A DNA stretch of 64,000 bases from Bacillus sp. ISL-18 (GTDB lineage Bacteria; Bacillota; Bacilli; Bacillales; Cytobacillaceae): the NCBI RefSeq assembly GCF_018613415.1, contig NZ_JAGGQG010000006.1:124001-188000 (forward strand). Reading direction: 5' to 3'. Under the pieces are notes generated by a model, which searched no databases, had not been told where the DNA came from, and saw nothing but the letters and a program-made list of their open reading frames with translations. This document shows, piece after piece, positions 10,201-18,136 of the stretch (the stretch's first letter is position 1; each line of letters begins with the position of its first letter). The translations under genes and the position numbers were made by a program.

Positions 10201-10385
10201 CTAATACGACTGCGACCCTTTATATTCCTACAAATAATGTGAGTACTGTTAAGGAAAGCGGACAGCTAATTGCTAAGGCAAAGGGAGTTAAGTTTATCGA
10301 GTTTAAAGATGGTAAAGCGGTCTATGAACTTGAATCCGGAAGTTATGAATTCCGATCCATTATCGCTGGCTCTAAACCAGAATAG
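7260..10385 (+). CDS. Secreted GH78 alpha-L-rhamnosidase
   Basis: A 1041-residue enzyme that should remove terminal alpha-L-rhamnose from rhamnosides outside the cell. It begins with a Sec signal peptide (basic start, hydrophobic stretch, AEAAG cleavage region near residue 39). Next come the fibronectin-like N-domain (VEYRNNPIGIDLQKPRFSWEM), a rhamnose-binding/N-terminal beta domain around residues 180-380, a CBM67-like concanavalin domain around 420-540, the (alpha/alpha)6 catalytic barrel and a C-terminal beta domain. The catalytic motif DCPQRDERLGW spans residues 581-591, with Glu587 as likely acid, and Glu886 in WERW as likely base. The start follows AGGAGG by 5 bases. Its location after the rhamnose transporter fits release followed by uptake. 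No LPXTG or SLH anchor is visible, so it is probably free or loosely wall-associated. Confidence 0.95.
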   Translation: MGKSQIRSTKRLAIHVSMAMTLFIPTIISTSLPIQKAEAAGSSVAAQAINETKVADLRVEYRNNPIGIDLQKPRFSWEMLSNLRGQKQTAYQLLVATSPNKLTPDSVDIWNSGKVNSSESNAVEYGGKAFKASTRYYWTVNVWDKEGKKFETAPAYFETGLLSTDGVAGWDGAKWISLDDSVKNGAPMLRKETPLKGEVKSARLYISSLGVFDAFINGKKLGIVNGDGGTAYELLAPGWTSYDKNINYMTYDVTDYLQGKNSVTLAAVLGNGWYNSRISDGANYYNSKGNDLGLLAKMQVTYKDGSTQTIVTDTNGWKATNNGPYLADDIYDGQTYDATKEMTGWNNNGFDDAEWKGVKEHQYKQAFPAATITSYNGTPAQIVDSFDQTPISVTTAIGVINQESSKNGKGEIKIDTSRSVNTRSEAKDYKVNSATGDTVIYDLGQNMVGIPRITVKGKAGTQIKLRFGEILNDNSAGADGPKGSIYTANLRSAKASLFYTLKGSEEGETYQPSLTFFGFRYVEISVLTPGATVELDNVTGKVATSAVDVTGTLETSNQDVNQLISNIKWGQRGNYLWVPTDCPQRDERLGWMGDAQLFAKTGMYNMDSSNFFENFTDNMVNAQSANGSYPVTVPASSFGLRAPATSGWSDAGIIIPWTHWQMTGDTTLINKAYNSMEKYMDMMYNQTGETYRGPGSIFGDWLAFQGTNNMLMSDAYYAYDAKLMAQMAAALGKDNDVKKYETLFNNIKKAFIRNHINVDENGNLTIQSSREEGFGIAFYPREDNSQTSLLWALKLGFYDNENQKQQMIKLLVDNIRNNDQYKAAHPDSSRVKYAENTLSVGFLGVNVLAPVLTNIGQSDLAYTLLLQDQMPSWLYSVKNGATTIWERWNSYSVKDGFGDVSMNSFNHYSYGAIGEWMYDEMAGISNDPDHPGFKHTILQPTIDNDKRITWAKGSFDSVYGKIKSEWEVKNGTLTYYATVPANTTATLYIPTNNVSTVKESGQLIAKAKGVKFIEFKDGKAVYELESGSYEFRSIIAGSKPE

Positions 10386-10405
10386 AAGAATCGATAAAAG
10401 TAGAT

Positions 10406-10445
10406 AAAGCTTGCAGACGATTTGTTAACTGCAAGCTTTTTTCTT
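10406..10445 (+). terminator. Rho-independent terminator after rhamnosidase
   Basis: Inverted repeat AAGCTTGCAG / CTGCAAGCTT with a 12-base loop followed by TTTTTCTTT. It ends the rhamnose operon. Confidence 0.88.
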
Positions 10446-10595
10446 TATGATTTTTTATATGGTATAATGGCAAACTGTATATTGCTCAGTTACAAAGCTT
10501 AAACAAAAATAAACTAAAGCTTTATCCCTGCTTCTCTTGCAAAAGCCAGCCTTTATTTGGGGGCTGTTTGACATAAGATTTGTTCAATTGAATAT

Positions 10596-11252
10596 TCATT
10601 TATTATTTGCTTGGGCACATTTCCAAATAGCTTTGCCCTTTATCCTGAAAATGCCGTTTTCCTTTGATTGGGAGGAATTGATCATAGCTTGAGCCAATAT
10701 TTCTGTCGGCAAAGGTTTTTGCGACCGAAGAATTCCTATTTTATTAAAAAACTGTATGGCTTTCAATCCGGCAACTTCCATTGTTCTATCGCTATTTTTT
10801 CGGATCAACACAGGCGGGTTAAAGATAGACAACTTTGGAAACCCTAAATCCTTTGCGGCTTCTTCTAACTGACCTTTCATCCTTGTATAAAAGAAGAGAG
10901 AATTAGAAGAAGAAAAACCGGAAGATACCAATACAAAATGATTCACATGGTTTTCTTTGGCAAATTTAGCAAACTGGTATTGATAATCGTAGTCAACTTC
11001 CCATTGAGCTTCTTTACTTCCTGCCGCTTTAAGGGTAGTTCCCATACACGAAAACAAAACATCGCCTTTGACTAAATGCTTCCATTGATCTGGTTTAGTA
11101 AAGTCAATCACATGTATCCTTAATTTTTCATGCTGGACATCCAGATCACGCCTAACAAAAATATCTACCTGATGAAAAGAATCGTCTTTTAAGAGTAAAT
11201 CCAGCAAGTCTTTACCTGTGGCTCCCGTTGCTCCTATTAATAATGCCTGCAT
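10596..11252 (-). CDS. NAD(P)-binding oxidoreductase, HTATIP2/NmrA-like
   Basis: A 218-residue atypical short-chain dehydrogenase. The Rossmann motif GATGATGKDL lies at the N-terminus and a VSSGFSSS stretch precedes a YTRMKGQLE segment that corresponds to the YxxxK position. Length and motifs fit the HTATIP2-like family of small NAD(P)-binding proteins; the substrate is unknown. It lies 20 bases downstream of the AdhR-type regulator and shares its orientation, so it is likely co-transcribed. The neighbouring alcohol dehydrogenase suggests a role in aldehyde or electrophile stress, which is inference. Confidence 0.8.
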   Translation of the reverse strand: MQALLIGATGATGKDLLDLLLKDDSFHQVDIFVRRDLDVQHEKLRIHVIDFTKPDQWKHLVKGDVLFSCMGTTLKAAGSKEAQWEVDYDYQYQFAKFAKENHVNHFVLVSSGFSSSNSLFFYTRMKGQLEEAAKDLGFPKLSIFNPPVLIRKNSDRTMEVAGLKAIQFFNKIGILRSQKPLPTEILAQAMINSSQSKENGIFRIKGKAIWKCAQANNK

Positions 11253-11272
11253 TTTCTTCTCCTATCTTTCAG

Positions 11273-11689
11273 TTAATTAGAAATAGAGATTCCTATTTTA
11301 GTATTTTTATGAATATCTTCCGTTTTAGCATCTAATGCAGTCTTGTAATAGAAGCATTTATGATCGATGACTTCCATAGCTTTTTTTAGTTCTTCCATTT
11401 GTGCTTCAACATGGGCTTTGCGGTCTAAAAACATGTCATATCGTTGTTGCAGTGTGGAATCCCCATCAGAACACCAATCGATGAACGTTTTAATTTCCTT
11501 TATAGGCATCCCCGTAGCTTTCAGACATTCAATTACTTTTAAAGCGTCGATATCGGATTCTTTAAACACTCGTGTTCCGCTGGTTGTCCGTTCTACAAAA
11601 GGAATTAGACCTTCTTTGTCATAGTAACGCAAGGTATAAACGGTTAGATTTAATTCTTTTGCAACTTCGCTAATAGAATATGTCTTCAT
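11273..11689 (-). CDS. adhR: MerR-family regulator, AdhR-like aldehyde/electrophile sensor
   Basis: A 138-residue MerR protein: winged helix-turn-helix at residues 1-70 (SISEVAKELNLTVYTLRYYD) and a coiled-coil dimerisation helix at 80-115. Cys55 in IECLKATGMPIKEI aligns with the conserved single Cys of the AdhR/NmlR subfamily, which in B. subtilis AdhR responds to formaldehyde and methylglyoxal. It is divergent from a zinc alcohol dehydrogenase, the same arrangement as adhR-adhA. TAGAGTTAACT operators lie upstream of both genes. A promoter with TTGACA, 17-base spacer and TAAAAT on the minus strand drives it. Assignment as AdhR rests on the Cys, neighbours and operator. Confidence 0.85.
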   Translation of the reverse strand: MKTYSISEVAKELNLTVYTLRYYDKEGLIPFVERTTSGTRVFKESDIDALKVIECLKATGMPIKEIKTFIDWCSDGDSTLQQRYDMFLDRKAHVEAQMEELKKAMEVIDHKCFYYKTALDAKTEDIHKNTKIGISISN

Positions 11690-11718
11690 TATTTTTCCCC
11701 TATTCTCAATGATAGACT

Positions 11719-11772
11719 TAGAGTTAACTCTATGTTTCTGGAGATTTTATCATGGTATTCGCCTAATGTCAA
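11719..11772 (-). promoter_or_regulatory. adhR promoter and palindromic operator
   Basis: On the minus strand, TTGACA (11767-11772) is followed after 17 bases by TAAAAT (11744-11749). Just downstream, the perfect 14-base palindrome TAGAGTTAACTCTA (11719-11732) covers the expected start of transcription, so the regulator probably binds its own promoter. Confidence 0.75.
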
Positions 11773-11847
11773 AGTCACCTTACAGGGAGAGTATAACTTG
11801 GCTTTGTTTTATGGTCAGAGATCTTAAAAGAAATCTAAACAAATCTC

Positions 11848-11878
11848 TTGACCTAGAGTTAACTATAAGGATTAACAT
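11848..11878 (+). promoter_or_regulatory. Alcohol dehydrogenase promoter with MerR-type 19-bp spacer
   Basis: TTGACC (11848-11853) and TAACAT (11873-11878) are 19 bases apart, the over-long spacing that MerR-family activators correct. The spacer holds CTAGAGTTAACTATAAG, a near copy of the palindrome in front of the regulator gene. Confidence 0.78.
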
Positions 11879-11997
11879 GGTTTTGCAAGAGAAAAAGTAA
11901 GAATAGTAGGGAATCAATCGGAATTTTAACCTGATTCTTCATTCATACACTGACAAGCCATTCTCTTGAAACTATAAATTATCGGAGGTTTTTTATT

Positions 11998-13038
11998 ATG
12001 ATAACTGCTAAAGCACGGGCTGTAGACGGCCCAGACAAACCGTTTCGAGCTGCTGAAATTAAAAGACGAGACCTTGATTTGCATGATGTTCTGATTGAAA
12101 TTAAATATGCAGGTATATGCCATTCTGACATCCATACTGCTCATGGCGAATGGGGTCCCGTGAACTATCCACTCGTGCCTGGACATGAGATTGCGGGTAT
12201 TGTCACAGCTGTAGGCGCAGAGGTCACAAAGTACAAGGTCGGTGACCGGGCAGGGGTCGGATGTATGGTTGACTCCTGTGGTGAATGTGAGAATTGCCGT
12301 AAGGGAGAAGAACAATACTGTCTAAATGGAAATATTCCTACCTACGCTGGAGTTGACAAATACGGCGAACCAACCCAAGGTGGCTATTCAACCCACATTG
12401 TGGTAACGGAAGACTTCGCAGTCCGGATTCCTGATAGTATTGAGCTTGATGCTGCAGCACCGTTACTTTGCGCAGGGATTACGACCTATTCTCCATTAAA
12501 CCATTGGGGAGCTGGTCCAGGTAAGAAAGTAGCGGTTGTTGGTTTAGGCGGTCTTGGTCATATGGCTGTCCAAATTGCACATGCCATGGGTGCCGAGGTT
12601 ACCGTTCTGTCACAATCATTGAAGAAAAAAGACGATGGCTTACAATTAGGAGCCGACCATTACTATGCAACAAGCGATCCAGAGACGTTTAAGAAACTGG
12701 CGGGTACGTTTGATCTTATCATTAATACAGTAAGCGCTAAGATTGATATTAGTGCCTACCTTTCGTTACTGGCACTGGATGGTGCATTGGTCAACGTCGG
12801 AGCGCCAGCAGAACCGCTGTCACTAAATGTGTTCTCTCTCATCGGTCATCGCCGCTCATTTGCAGGTTCAATGATTGGAGGCATCCGAGAGACTCAGGAA
12901 ATGTTAAATTTCTGTGCAGAACATAACATAGTTCCTAAGATTGAAGTCATTTCAGCTGACCAAATTGACGAAGCCTATGAACGTGTATTAGCTTCGGATG
13001 TGAAGTACCGATTTGTGATTGACATCAGTACAATGTAA
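11998..13038 (+). CDS. adhA: Zinc-dependent alcohol dehydrogenase, AdhA/CAD-like
   Basis: A 346-residue medium-chain dehydrogenase/reductase. Catalytic zinc ligands are visible: Cys in [14 protein letters not shown], His-Glu in GHEIAG and a Cys before the cofactor domain (CAGITTY). Structural zinc Cys cluster is [15 protein letters not shown]. The Rossmann motif [11 protein letters not shown] lies near residue 183. The features match the YahK/cinnamyl-alcohol-dehydrogenase class, NADP-dependent aldehyde reductases. The ATG follows TCGGAGGTTTT. Its promoter has a MerR-type 19-bp spacer with an AdhR-like operator, so expression under aldehyde stress is expected. Confidence 0.92.
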   Translation: MITAKARAVDGPDKPFRAAEIKRRDLDLHDVLIEIKYAGICHSDIHTAHGEWGPVNYPLVPGHEIAGIVTAVGAEVTKYKVGDRAGVGCMVDSCGECENCRKGEEQYCLNGNIPTYAGVDKYGEPTQGGYSTHIVVTEDFAVRIPDSIELDAAAPLLCAGITTYSPLNHWGAGPGKKVAVVGLGGLGHMAVQIAHAMGAEVTVLSQSLKKKDDGLQLGADHYYATSDPETFKKLAGTFDLIINTVSAKIDISAYLSLLALDGALVNVGAPAEPLSLNVFSLIGHRRSFAGSMIGGIRETQEMLNFCAEHNIVPKIEVISADQIDEAYERVLASDVKYRFVIDISTM

Positions 13039-13152
13039 GTATGATTCATTTTAATGTTAAATGGAGTGTGTAAAATCCAAGTAAAGTCACAAGTGCTTGG
13101 TATCAAAAATATCTCCCCATATTGTTAACGATTCTATCATTTTGCAGTTTTG

Positions 13153-13196
13153 AGGCATGAGCCAGGTATCTAATGGACTCATGCCTTTTAATTTTG
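13153..13196 (+). terminator. Rho-independent terminator after alcohol dehydrogenase
   Basis: Inverted repeat AGGCATGAG / CTCATGCCT with a 16-base loop followed by TTTAATTTT. The rest of the 341-base spacer (13039-13379) shows only AT-rich sequence and the possible short leader frame described separately. Confidence 0.82.
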
Positions 13197-13347
13197 TTCC
13201 TTCTCAAGTTTGTTTTGTTAAAAATTTTTTATTGTCATATATTTGGTGAAGTTGGAGAGATTAACTCGTAAGATTGCATTAATTTTACATAAATAAAATG
13301 GGTTTAAAAGGTGAATTAGATTAATTAATTTTAAGGAGGAATCTAAA

Positions 13348-13383
13348 TTGTTTCTTCCTGAAGATACAAAGGGAGATAAATGA
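13348..13383 (+). CDS. Possible 11-residue leader peptide before DUF3231 gene
   Basis: AAGGAGG (13333-13339) is followed at good spacing by TTG 13348 and an 11-codon frame (MFLPEDTKGDK). Its TGA overlaps the ATG of the DUF3231 gene (ATGA), the classic arrangement of translational coupling. The downstream gene also has its own GGGAG at 13371. It may be a real coupling leader or simply a remnant; there is no independent support. Confidence 0.25.
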   Translation: MFLPEDTKGDK

Positions 13384-14433
13384 TGACCACCGAAAAAGAT
13401 CTAAATCCAATGAACGTTATAAAGCCACTAAATATAAGCCCCAAAGATTTAGATGAGTCCCAACCTTTAACTACTTTTGAAATGGGTAAACTTTGGGCTA
13501 CCTATATGGGAAACAGTATGTCCATTCAAATCTTAAGTTATTTTCTTCAACACTGCGAGGATGAAGCGATTAAGGCGCTGTTGGAAAATGGTTTAGCATT
13601 ATCAAAGGATTTCATTGAGAGGATAGAAGAATTTTTTAATAAAGATCATTTCCCTATACCGAATGGATTTACGAAAGATGATGTGAACCTGGGGGCTCCC
13701 CGCTTATACGCAGATGAATTTTACGCTCACTATTTAAAATATGCTGCAAAAGCTGGTATTAGCCTTTATGCAGTCGCAGTCCCATTAATGATGAGAGAAG
13801 ACATAAGGGAGTTTTTTGTTTATTGTAATCAATGTACAACCGTTCTTTTAGGGCAAATTAATAATGTTTTAATGGATAAAAAATTAATTGCAAAACCTCC
13901 AATAATTCCTACACCAGAAGGAATTATCAAGATACAAAAACAAAGTTTCTTAAATGGATTTATGGGAGATGTCCGGCATTTACAGGCATTAGAAATCATA
14001 CATCTTTATGATAACATTGAAAATAACACAACTAGTAAGGCATTATTATTGGGATTTTATCAAATTGTTCAAGATGAGAAGATTAAGACCTTGTTTAAGA
14101 GAGGTTTGGACATGACTGATAAAGCTGTGAAACAGTATATGGAGAAACTTCACCATGAACATATGCAAGCACCATCGTACCTAGACCATTTGGTTACAAA
14201 CAATACCTACCCTCCTTTTTCGGATCGAATCATGCTATTTTCATAAAGTAGACATGTTCGCAATGAAGATTAGGGCATTTGGAAACTCTTTAGCGGTAAC
14301 GGCAAGAAGGGATATAGACATGCTTTATGCAAGAACTCTTATGAACATCGGCTTATTTGTTGACGACGGTACGAATCTCTTAATTGAAAAAGGTTGGTTG
14401 GAATCACCGCCAATTGCGTGCGACAGAGTATAA
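13380..14433 (+). pseudogene. DUF3231 family gene, frameshifted near the C-terminus
   Basis: Residues 1-288 form a DUF3231 protein (duplicated helical halves; NSMSIQILSYFLQ and KIQKQSFLNGFMGDVRHL mark the repeats), ending early at a TAA at 14244-14246 right after DRIMLFS. The missing tail is intact in the +1 frame from 14240 to 14433: FGNSLAVTARRDIDMLYAR ... EKGWLESPPI, which is the usual end of the family. Removing one T from TTTT at 14238-14241 restores DRIMLFHKV and one frame of about 350 residues, the normal family length. It is therefore either a genuine pseudogene, a recent shift in a homopolymer, or a sequencing error. Family function is unknown; members are common in spore-formers. 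Confidence 0.8.
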
Positions 14434-14504
14434 ATATACAAGGACTTTTTTAGTAATTAACGTGATGCTACGAGTATAGAGGTAAACACCTTTAAAAAAG
14501 CTAA

Positions 14505-14541
14505 AAAACGTCTTCAAAATATTCTATTTGAAGGCGTTTTT
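14505..14541 (+). terminator. Terminator after DUF3231 gene
   Basis: AAAACGTCTTCAAA pairs with TTTGAAGGCGTTTTT (one T:G pair) around an 8-base loop, ending in a T tract. Confidence 0.75.
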
Positions 14542-14675
14542 GACGTCCAGCGTTAAAATGCCCTCTAGGCAGGATTACTGATGAATACCGTGGTTCAACC
14601 TGAAAGCTAGGAAAAGTACACATCATAAAGAATTAATGCGAAGAAGGGTGGAGTTAAACCGAGCGTTTTGATTAA

Positions 14676-15476
14676 TTACTTAACGCTGATCGCTGGTATT
14701 GTTTCAAATTGATCAACCCATTGTATTGTTAATAAATTGGGCAGGGTGGACATTTCATGATGAATCTGAATATATTTTTTACACTTTACAGTCGCAACAC
14801 ACTCAATATAAGAATGTTGATCTTCAATCAACACTTTATAACTACCTATATTCGGTAACGAATAATTCGGTAGAATACCATTCTTTTGACAATATTTAAT
14901 TTTATAAAAGCCCCCCAATAAATGGGGGAATTCACTAAGCTTTCGTTCTGATAAGTGTTTCCGAATCAAAGTCGAACTAATTTTTTGATTATTCCACTTT
15001 AGCTCATCGACAACCGTTAAGCCTACTTGCTGTGTATCCGCATAAACTGCCAGTGTTTTAACAGTACCTCTTGCTTTTGCTCCATAGGTGTAGTCGAAAC
15101 CGCAAATAATTTCCTTAGCATTCAACCCAATAATATAATCATCTAAAAAATCGTTCGCTTCTACTTTAGCTAATTCCTTTGTAAATTCTACGATATAAAA
15201 AATATCCACATCAAGCCTTTCTAACTTTTCAATTTTTTGTTCTAATGGCTCTAGATATAAGATTTCTATTTCTGGAAATAACACACTTTTTGGATGCGGA
15301 AAAAAAGAGAGAACCGCTAGTGATAAATTTTGTGCCCTTGCTTTTTCTTTAGCTGTTTGAATAACTTTTTGATGTCCTAAATGCACACCATCAAAATAAC
15401 CGAGCGCCATTGCTGCTTTAGGAGATAATTGTCTAATCTCTTGTAAGTTATTAGCATTCACATAGATTACCTTCAT
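14676..15476 (-). CDS. RibF-like FMN adenylyltransferase (FAD synthetase) lacking a normal flavokinase domain
   Basis: A 266-residue protein related to the N-terminal half of RibF. The nucleotidyltransferase signatures are present: GYFDGVHLGHQ near residue 27 (HxGH) and ISSTLIRKHLSE near 166. The second part (about 190-266) is shorter than in RibF (usual total about 315) and lacks the GxPTAN motif and the C-terminal helix of riboflavin kinase, so it should make FAD from FMN and ATP but not phosphorylate riboflavin. It lies beside a flavin reductase and upstream of flavin-dependent monooxygenase genes, suggesting a dedicated FAD supply. The cell's main ribF is expected elsewhere (truB-rpsO region). 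Not called ribF for that reason. Confidence 0.85.
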   Translation of the reverse strand: MKVIYVNANNLQEIRQLSPKAAMALGYFDGVHLGHQKVIQTAKEKARAQNLSLAVLSFFPHPKSVLFPEIEILYLEPLEQKIEKLERLDVDIFYIVEFTKELAKVEANDFLDDYIIGLNAKEIICGFDYTYGAKARGTVKTLAVYADTQQVGLTVVDELKWNNQKISSTLIRKHLSERKLSEFPHLLGGFYKIKYCQKNGILPNYSLPNIGSYKVLIEDQHSYIECVATVKCKKYIQIHHEMSTLPNLLTIQWVDQFETIPAISVK

Positions 15477-15489
15477 TGCGATTTTCTCC

Positions 15490-15664
15490 TTTTTCCTTTA
15501 TCTTGCTAAATTTTGTGCTACTTCACTACTTCCTTCAACGGTAGCGTTTATCTTTTTTGTAATAGTGATGTTCAAATTCCTGTTTCAAAGGTAACAGCTT
15601 TTGAAAGTGCTTCTGATAAAACAAACATGCCTGGCTTGATAGAAATACCATAGGCAATTTCTCT
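15490..15664 (-). pseudogene. Decayed short gene fragment between FAD synthetase and flavin reductase
   Basis: Immediately after the flavin reductase stop, the minus strand encodes two pieces in different frames: REIAYGISIKPGMFVLSEALS, ending in a stop after FETGI, then NITITKKINATVEGSSEVAQ to a stop. Joined, they look like one short alpha/beta protein, loosely like an HPr-type phosphocarrier fold, but the active-site His is not visible. I treat it as a frameshifted remnant of unknown identity. The AT-rich spacer otherwise shows nothing. Confidence 0.3.
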
Positions 15665-15666
15665 TT

Positions 15667-16140
15667 TTATAACTTAACTGCTTCCACCTCAGTCAATTGA
15701 CGATATTTACCACTGAAGAACAATAACGGATCCTTATCCGCAAGACGTAAATCTACTACTTTACCAATGAATAAGGTATGGTCTCCTTCTACATGTTCTG
15801 ATACGACTTCACAAGCGATTTGAGTAATAGCGCCTTTTAATACCGGCAGATCAGCTAACGTTTCAAATTCTACTAATTCACCAGGCCTCCCAGCGAAATG
15901 ACGTGAATAATGCTCTTGATCTTCCGCTAGAATATTTACTGTATATTTTTTTGATTGTGAAACTTTCTCTAAAAATTTTGCTTTATGTCCTATAGAAATT
16001 AAAACAAGCTTCGGATCCAATGATACTGACATGAAACCGTTTGCTGTCATTCCATGTGTTTCTCCTTCGTTTTCCGTTAAAAGAACTGTCACGCCTGTAG
16101 TAAACTTCCCCATTGCATCTCTAAATAAACGATCATCCAT
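15667..16140 (-). CDS. Flavin reductase, HpaC-like (Flavin_Reduct family)
   Basis: A 157-residue flavin reductase: DRLFRDAMGKFTTGVTVL at the start, GMTANGFMSVSLDPKLVLISI (flavin phosphate-binding region) and a GDHTLFIGKV stretch near residue 120, the standard order in HpaC/HsaB/PheA2 proteins. It should use NAD(P)H to make free FADH2 or FMNH2 for two-component monooxygenases. It is the only flavin reductase seen in the window, while there are two oxygenase components (21037-22206 and 31901-33415), so it may serve both. Start has GGAGGAATTGGG upstream. A TTTCAATAAA box with a CATGAT -10-like hexamer lies ahead of it, matching the hydrolase promoter. Confidence 0.93.
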   Translation of the reverse strand: MDDRLFRDAMGKFTTGVTVLLTENEGETHGMTANGFMSVSLDPKLVLISIGHKAKFLEKVSQSKKYTVNILAEDQEHYSRHFAGRPGELVEFETLADLPVLKGAITQIACEVVSEHVEGDHTLFIGKVVDLRLADKDPLLFFSGKYRQLTEVEAVKL

Positions 16141-16681
16141 CCCAATTCCTCCAATTCTTAATCGAATGATTTAATCATAATTGAGTCTTTGTAAAATTAT
16201 CATGTTATTTTTTATTGAAAATTCAGATAAAAACAATAAATTATACTTGAAATTACAATTAAATTTATTTTCCAGAATTTTAACGAAAATTCAGATTTAT
16301 CAATATATCAAAATGTAAAACTTTCACTTTTTGGAATTTGAATTTTCTTTTGTCCTTGTTCAATCACAAATTTCTTTCAATCTTTTTTTTCTTGTCAATC
16401 TCTTTTTTTTCAAATAGAATTCTTTTCATGGAAGATTCGTAGTCCGAATTTTCCCATCAAAAGCTATTATTTTTTTTATGAAAGGAAAAGTAATAGTGAG
16501 ATTCATGCGTTTCTTACAAAGAAAATGGAGGTGAGAAATTACCCTAACAATTTATTGAAAACGCTAACAACACATTAGAGAAAAACGAGACGTGAAATTA
16601 CCTGGAAATATTTGGGGGAAATTAACAGTAAAATCGTCAAATGATCGGATGGGAAAATACGGGAATACAAGGGGGATTTGC
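16141..16681. other. AT-rich divergent regulatory region between flavin reductase and MFS genes
   Basis: A 541-base spacer with long T and A tracts and no credible gene. It contains a direct repeat GAAAATTCAGAT (16217-16228 and 16285-16296), and two TTTATTGAAA boxes (16211-16220 and 16551-16560), the reverse complement of the TTTCAATAAA boxes at 19999 and 20030. The right end holds the MFS ribosome site AAGGGGG (16669-16675). Confidence 0.55.
16199..16220 (-). promoter_or_regulatory. Candidate activator-dependent promoter of flavin reductase
   Basis: On the minus strand TTTCAATAAA (16220-16211) is followed after exactly 6 bases by CATGAT (16204-16199). The same box, same 6-base spacing and TATGAT occur before the hydrolase gene (20030-20051). 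No good -35 is present in either case, which fits a shared activator. Confidence 0.45.
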
Positions 16682-17977
16682 ATGCGTTGGGTTGTATTAG
16701 GATTTCTATTCTTGATATCTGTTTTAAACTATACGGATAAATCGGTTTTAGGATTAGCCGCAGAACCTATCATGACTGAACTAAATTTATCTTACGATCA
16801 GTTTGGTTTAGTGGGAAGCAGCTTCTTCGCCGCATACGCTGTCGGAAGTATTATTTTAGGTACATTGACGTATCGCTTCAACTCAAAATATTTATTAATG
16901 ATGATTGCGATTGGATGGACACTCTCATTAGCAAGCGCTTATTTTGTAGAAACGTTTACACACTTAATTTTACTACGTGTTGTCTTAGGTTTCTTTGAGG
17001 GTGGGACGCTCGGTTTTTGCCTAGTACACCTTGCACGATGGTTCACTAGTGCCCAACGTGGTACAGCTACAGCTATTATGACTTCTGGTACAACCGTGGG
17101 TACGTATTTAGCGGCACCACTTATCGTTATGGGAATTACAAACTTAGGTTGGCAGCATGCATTCGCTATGTTAGGGGTAGCAAGCTTTGCATGGGCACTC
17201 TTCTTTTTCTTTATGAGAGACGAGCCAAAGCAGCCACTGGTCGAAGATGTAAAATCATTAGATTCTAACAAGGAAGTACCGTTTAAGAATATTGTAAAAA
17301 TATTAATCAACCCGTATGTATTATCCATTTATGTGGTAGGTTTCGTATCAATGTGGATTACCACTTGGGTTCTTACATGGGCACCAACTTACTTAACAAA
17401 AATCGTGGGTCTTCAACCACAAAGTATGAGCTTAATATTCGCTGGAATGGGAATCACAGGTACTCTATTTGCAATTTGTGCAGGTAAATTTACAGACGTC
17501 TTATTCAAGAAAAATAAAAGCCTTATTAAATCTTATGACCGTGTATTAGTTACAGTATTACTTGTTGGTACCGCCTCATACGCAATGACCACCATTGTAT
17601 CTTCACCAGTTTTAGCATGTATTTTCTTAGGGTTAGGCTTGGTCATGAACACAAGCTTATTACCGCTAAATGCCGCGATGACAACGATCGTCATTCCGAA
17701 AAAATTTGTAGGCAGTGTAACAGGTATTTCATTATCTGTTTCAAGTATGGCTGGTATAATTGGTCCATGGATTACTGGTTACTTAATTACACTTGCGGGT
17801 GATGACGTTCGCTCTGGCTTTAACTCAGGGGTGTTAATTATCGTTAGTTTATATGTTGTCACCGCAATCGTGATATTAGCTACACGTAAATTAAAAATTA
17901 CTAGAACTGAAAAAGAAGATGCGATTCGTACTGCTGAAGAAGAGCAAATGAACTTAGAGGTTGCTATTGAGCAATAA
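16682..17977 (+). CDS. MFS transporter, anion:cation symporter (ACS) family
   Basis: About 431 residues with twelve hydrophobic segments. The start region RWVVLGFLFLISVLNYTDKSVLGLAA and the loop between segments 4 and 5 (HLARWFTSAQRGTATA) are typical of ACS transporters for organic acids. ATG 16682 is chosen because AAGGGGG lies 6 bases upstream and the first membrane segment begins at once, as in many relatives; an upstream GTG at 16592 is open but has no ribosome site. Between the flavin reductase and the aromatic regulator it is likely an uptake permease for the aromatic acid or a related substrate; the substrate cannot be read from sequence. Confidence 0.88.
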   Translation: MRWVVLGFLFLISVLNYTDKSVLGLAAEPIMTELNLSYDQFGLVGSSFFAAYAVGSIILGTLTYRFNSKYLLMMIAIGWTLSLASAYFVETFTHLILLRVVLGFFEGGTLGFCLVHLARWFTSAQRGTATAIMTSGTTVGTYLAAPLIVMGITNLGWQHAFAMLGVASFAWALFFFFMRDEPKQPLVEDVKSLDSNKEVPFKNIVKILINPYVLSIYVVGFVSMWITTWVLTWAPTYLTKIVGLQPQSMSLIFAGMGITGTLFAICAGKFTDVLFKKNKSLIKSYDRVLVTVLLVGTASYAMTTIVSSPVLACIFLGLGLVMNTSLLPLNAAMTTIVIPKKFVGSVTGISLSVSSMAGIIGPWITGYLITLAGDDVRSGFNSGVLIIVSLYVVTAIVILATRKLKITRTEKEDAIRTAEEEQMNLEVAIEQ

Positions 17978-18014
17978 AATTCAACGTGGGTTTAGTCCAT
18001 AACAAAATAGATCC

Positions 18015-18062
18015 GACTGTAGACAAACTCAGGAATAGGGAGTTTGTCCACAGTCTTTTTTG
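18015..18062 (+). terminator. Rho-independent terminator after MFS gene
   Basis: GACTGTAGACAAACTC pairs with GAGTTTGTCCACAGTC (one mismatch pair) around a 9-base loop, followed by TTTTTT. It separates the MFS gene from the convergent regulator. Confidence 0.9.
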
Positions 18063-18136
18063 TTTCATAAAAATATCTTCTAAGAAATCGCTTCCGTTTG
18101 GATGAAAGAACCAAACATTTAATTATATTTTGTTTT

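Noticed and set aside
16592-16681. Longer N-terminus for the MFS transporter from GTG 16592
   Set aside because: No ribosome site before 16592, while AAGGGGG lies at ideal distance from ATG 16682, just ahead of the first membrane segment.
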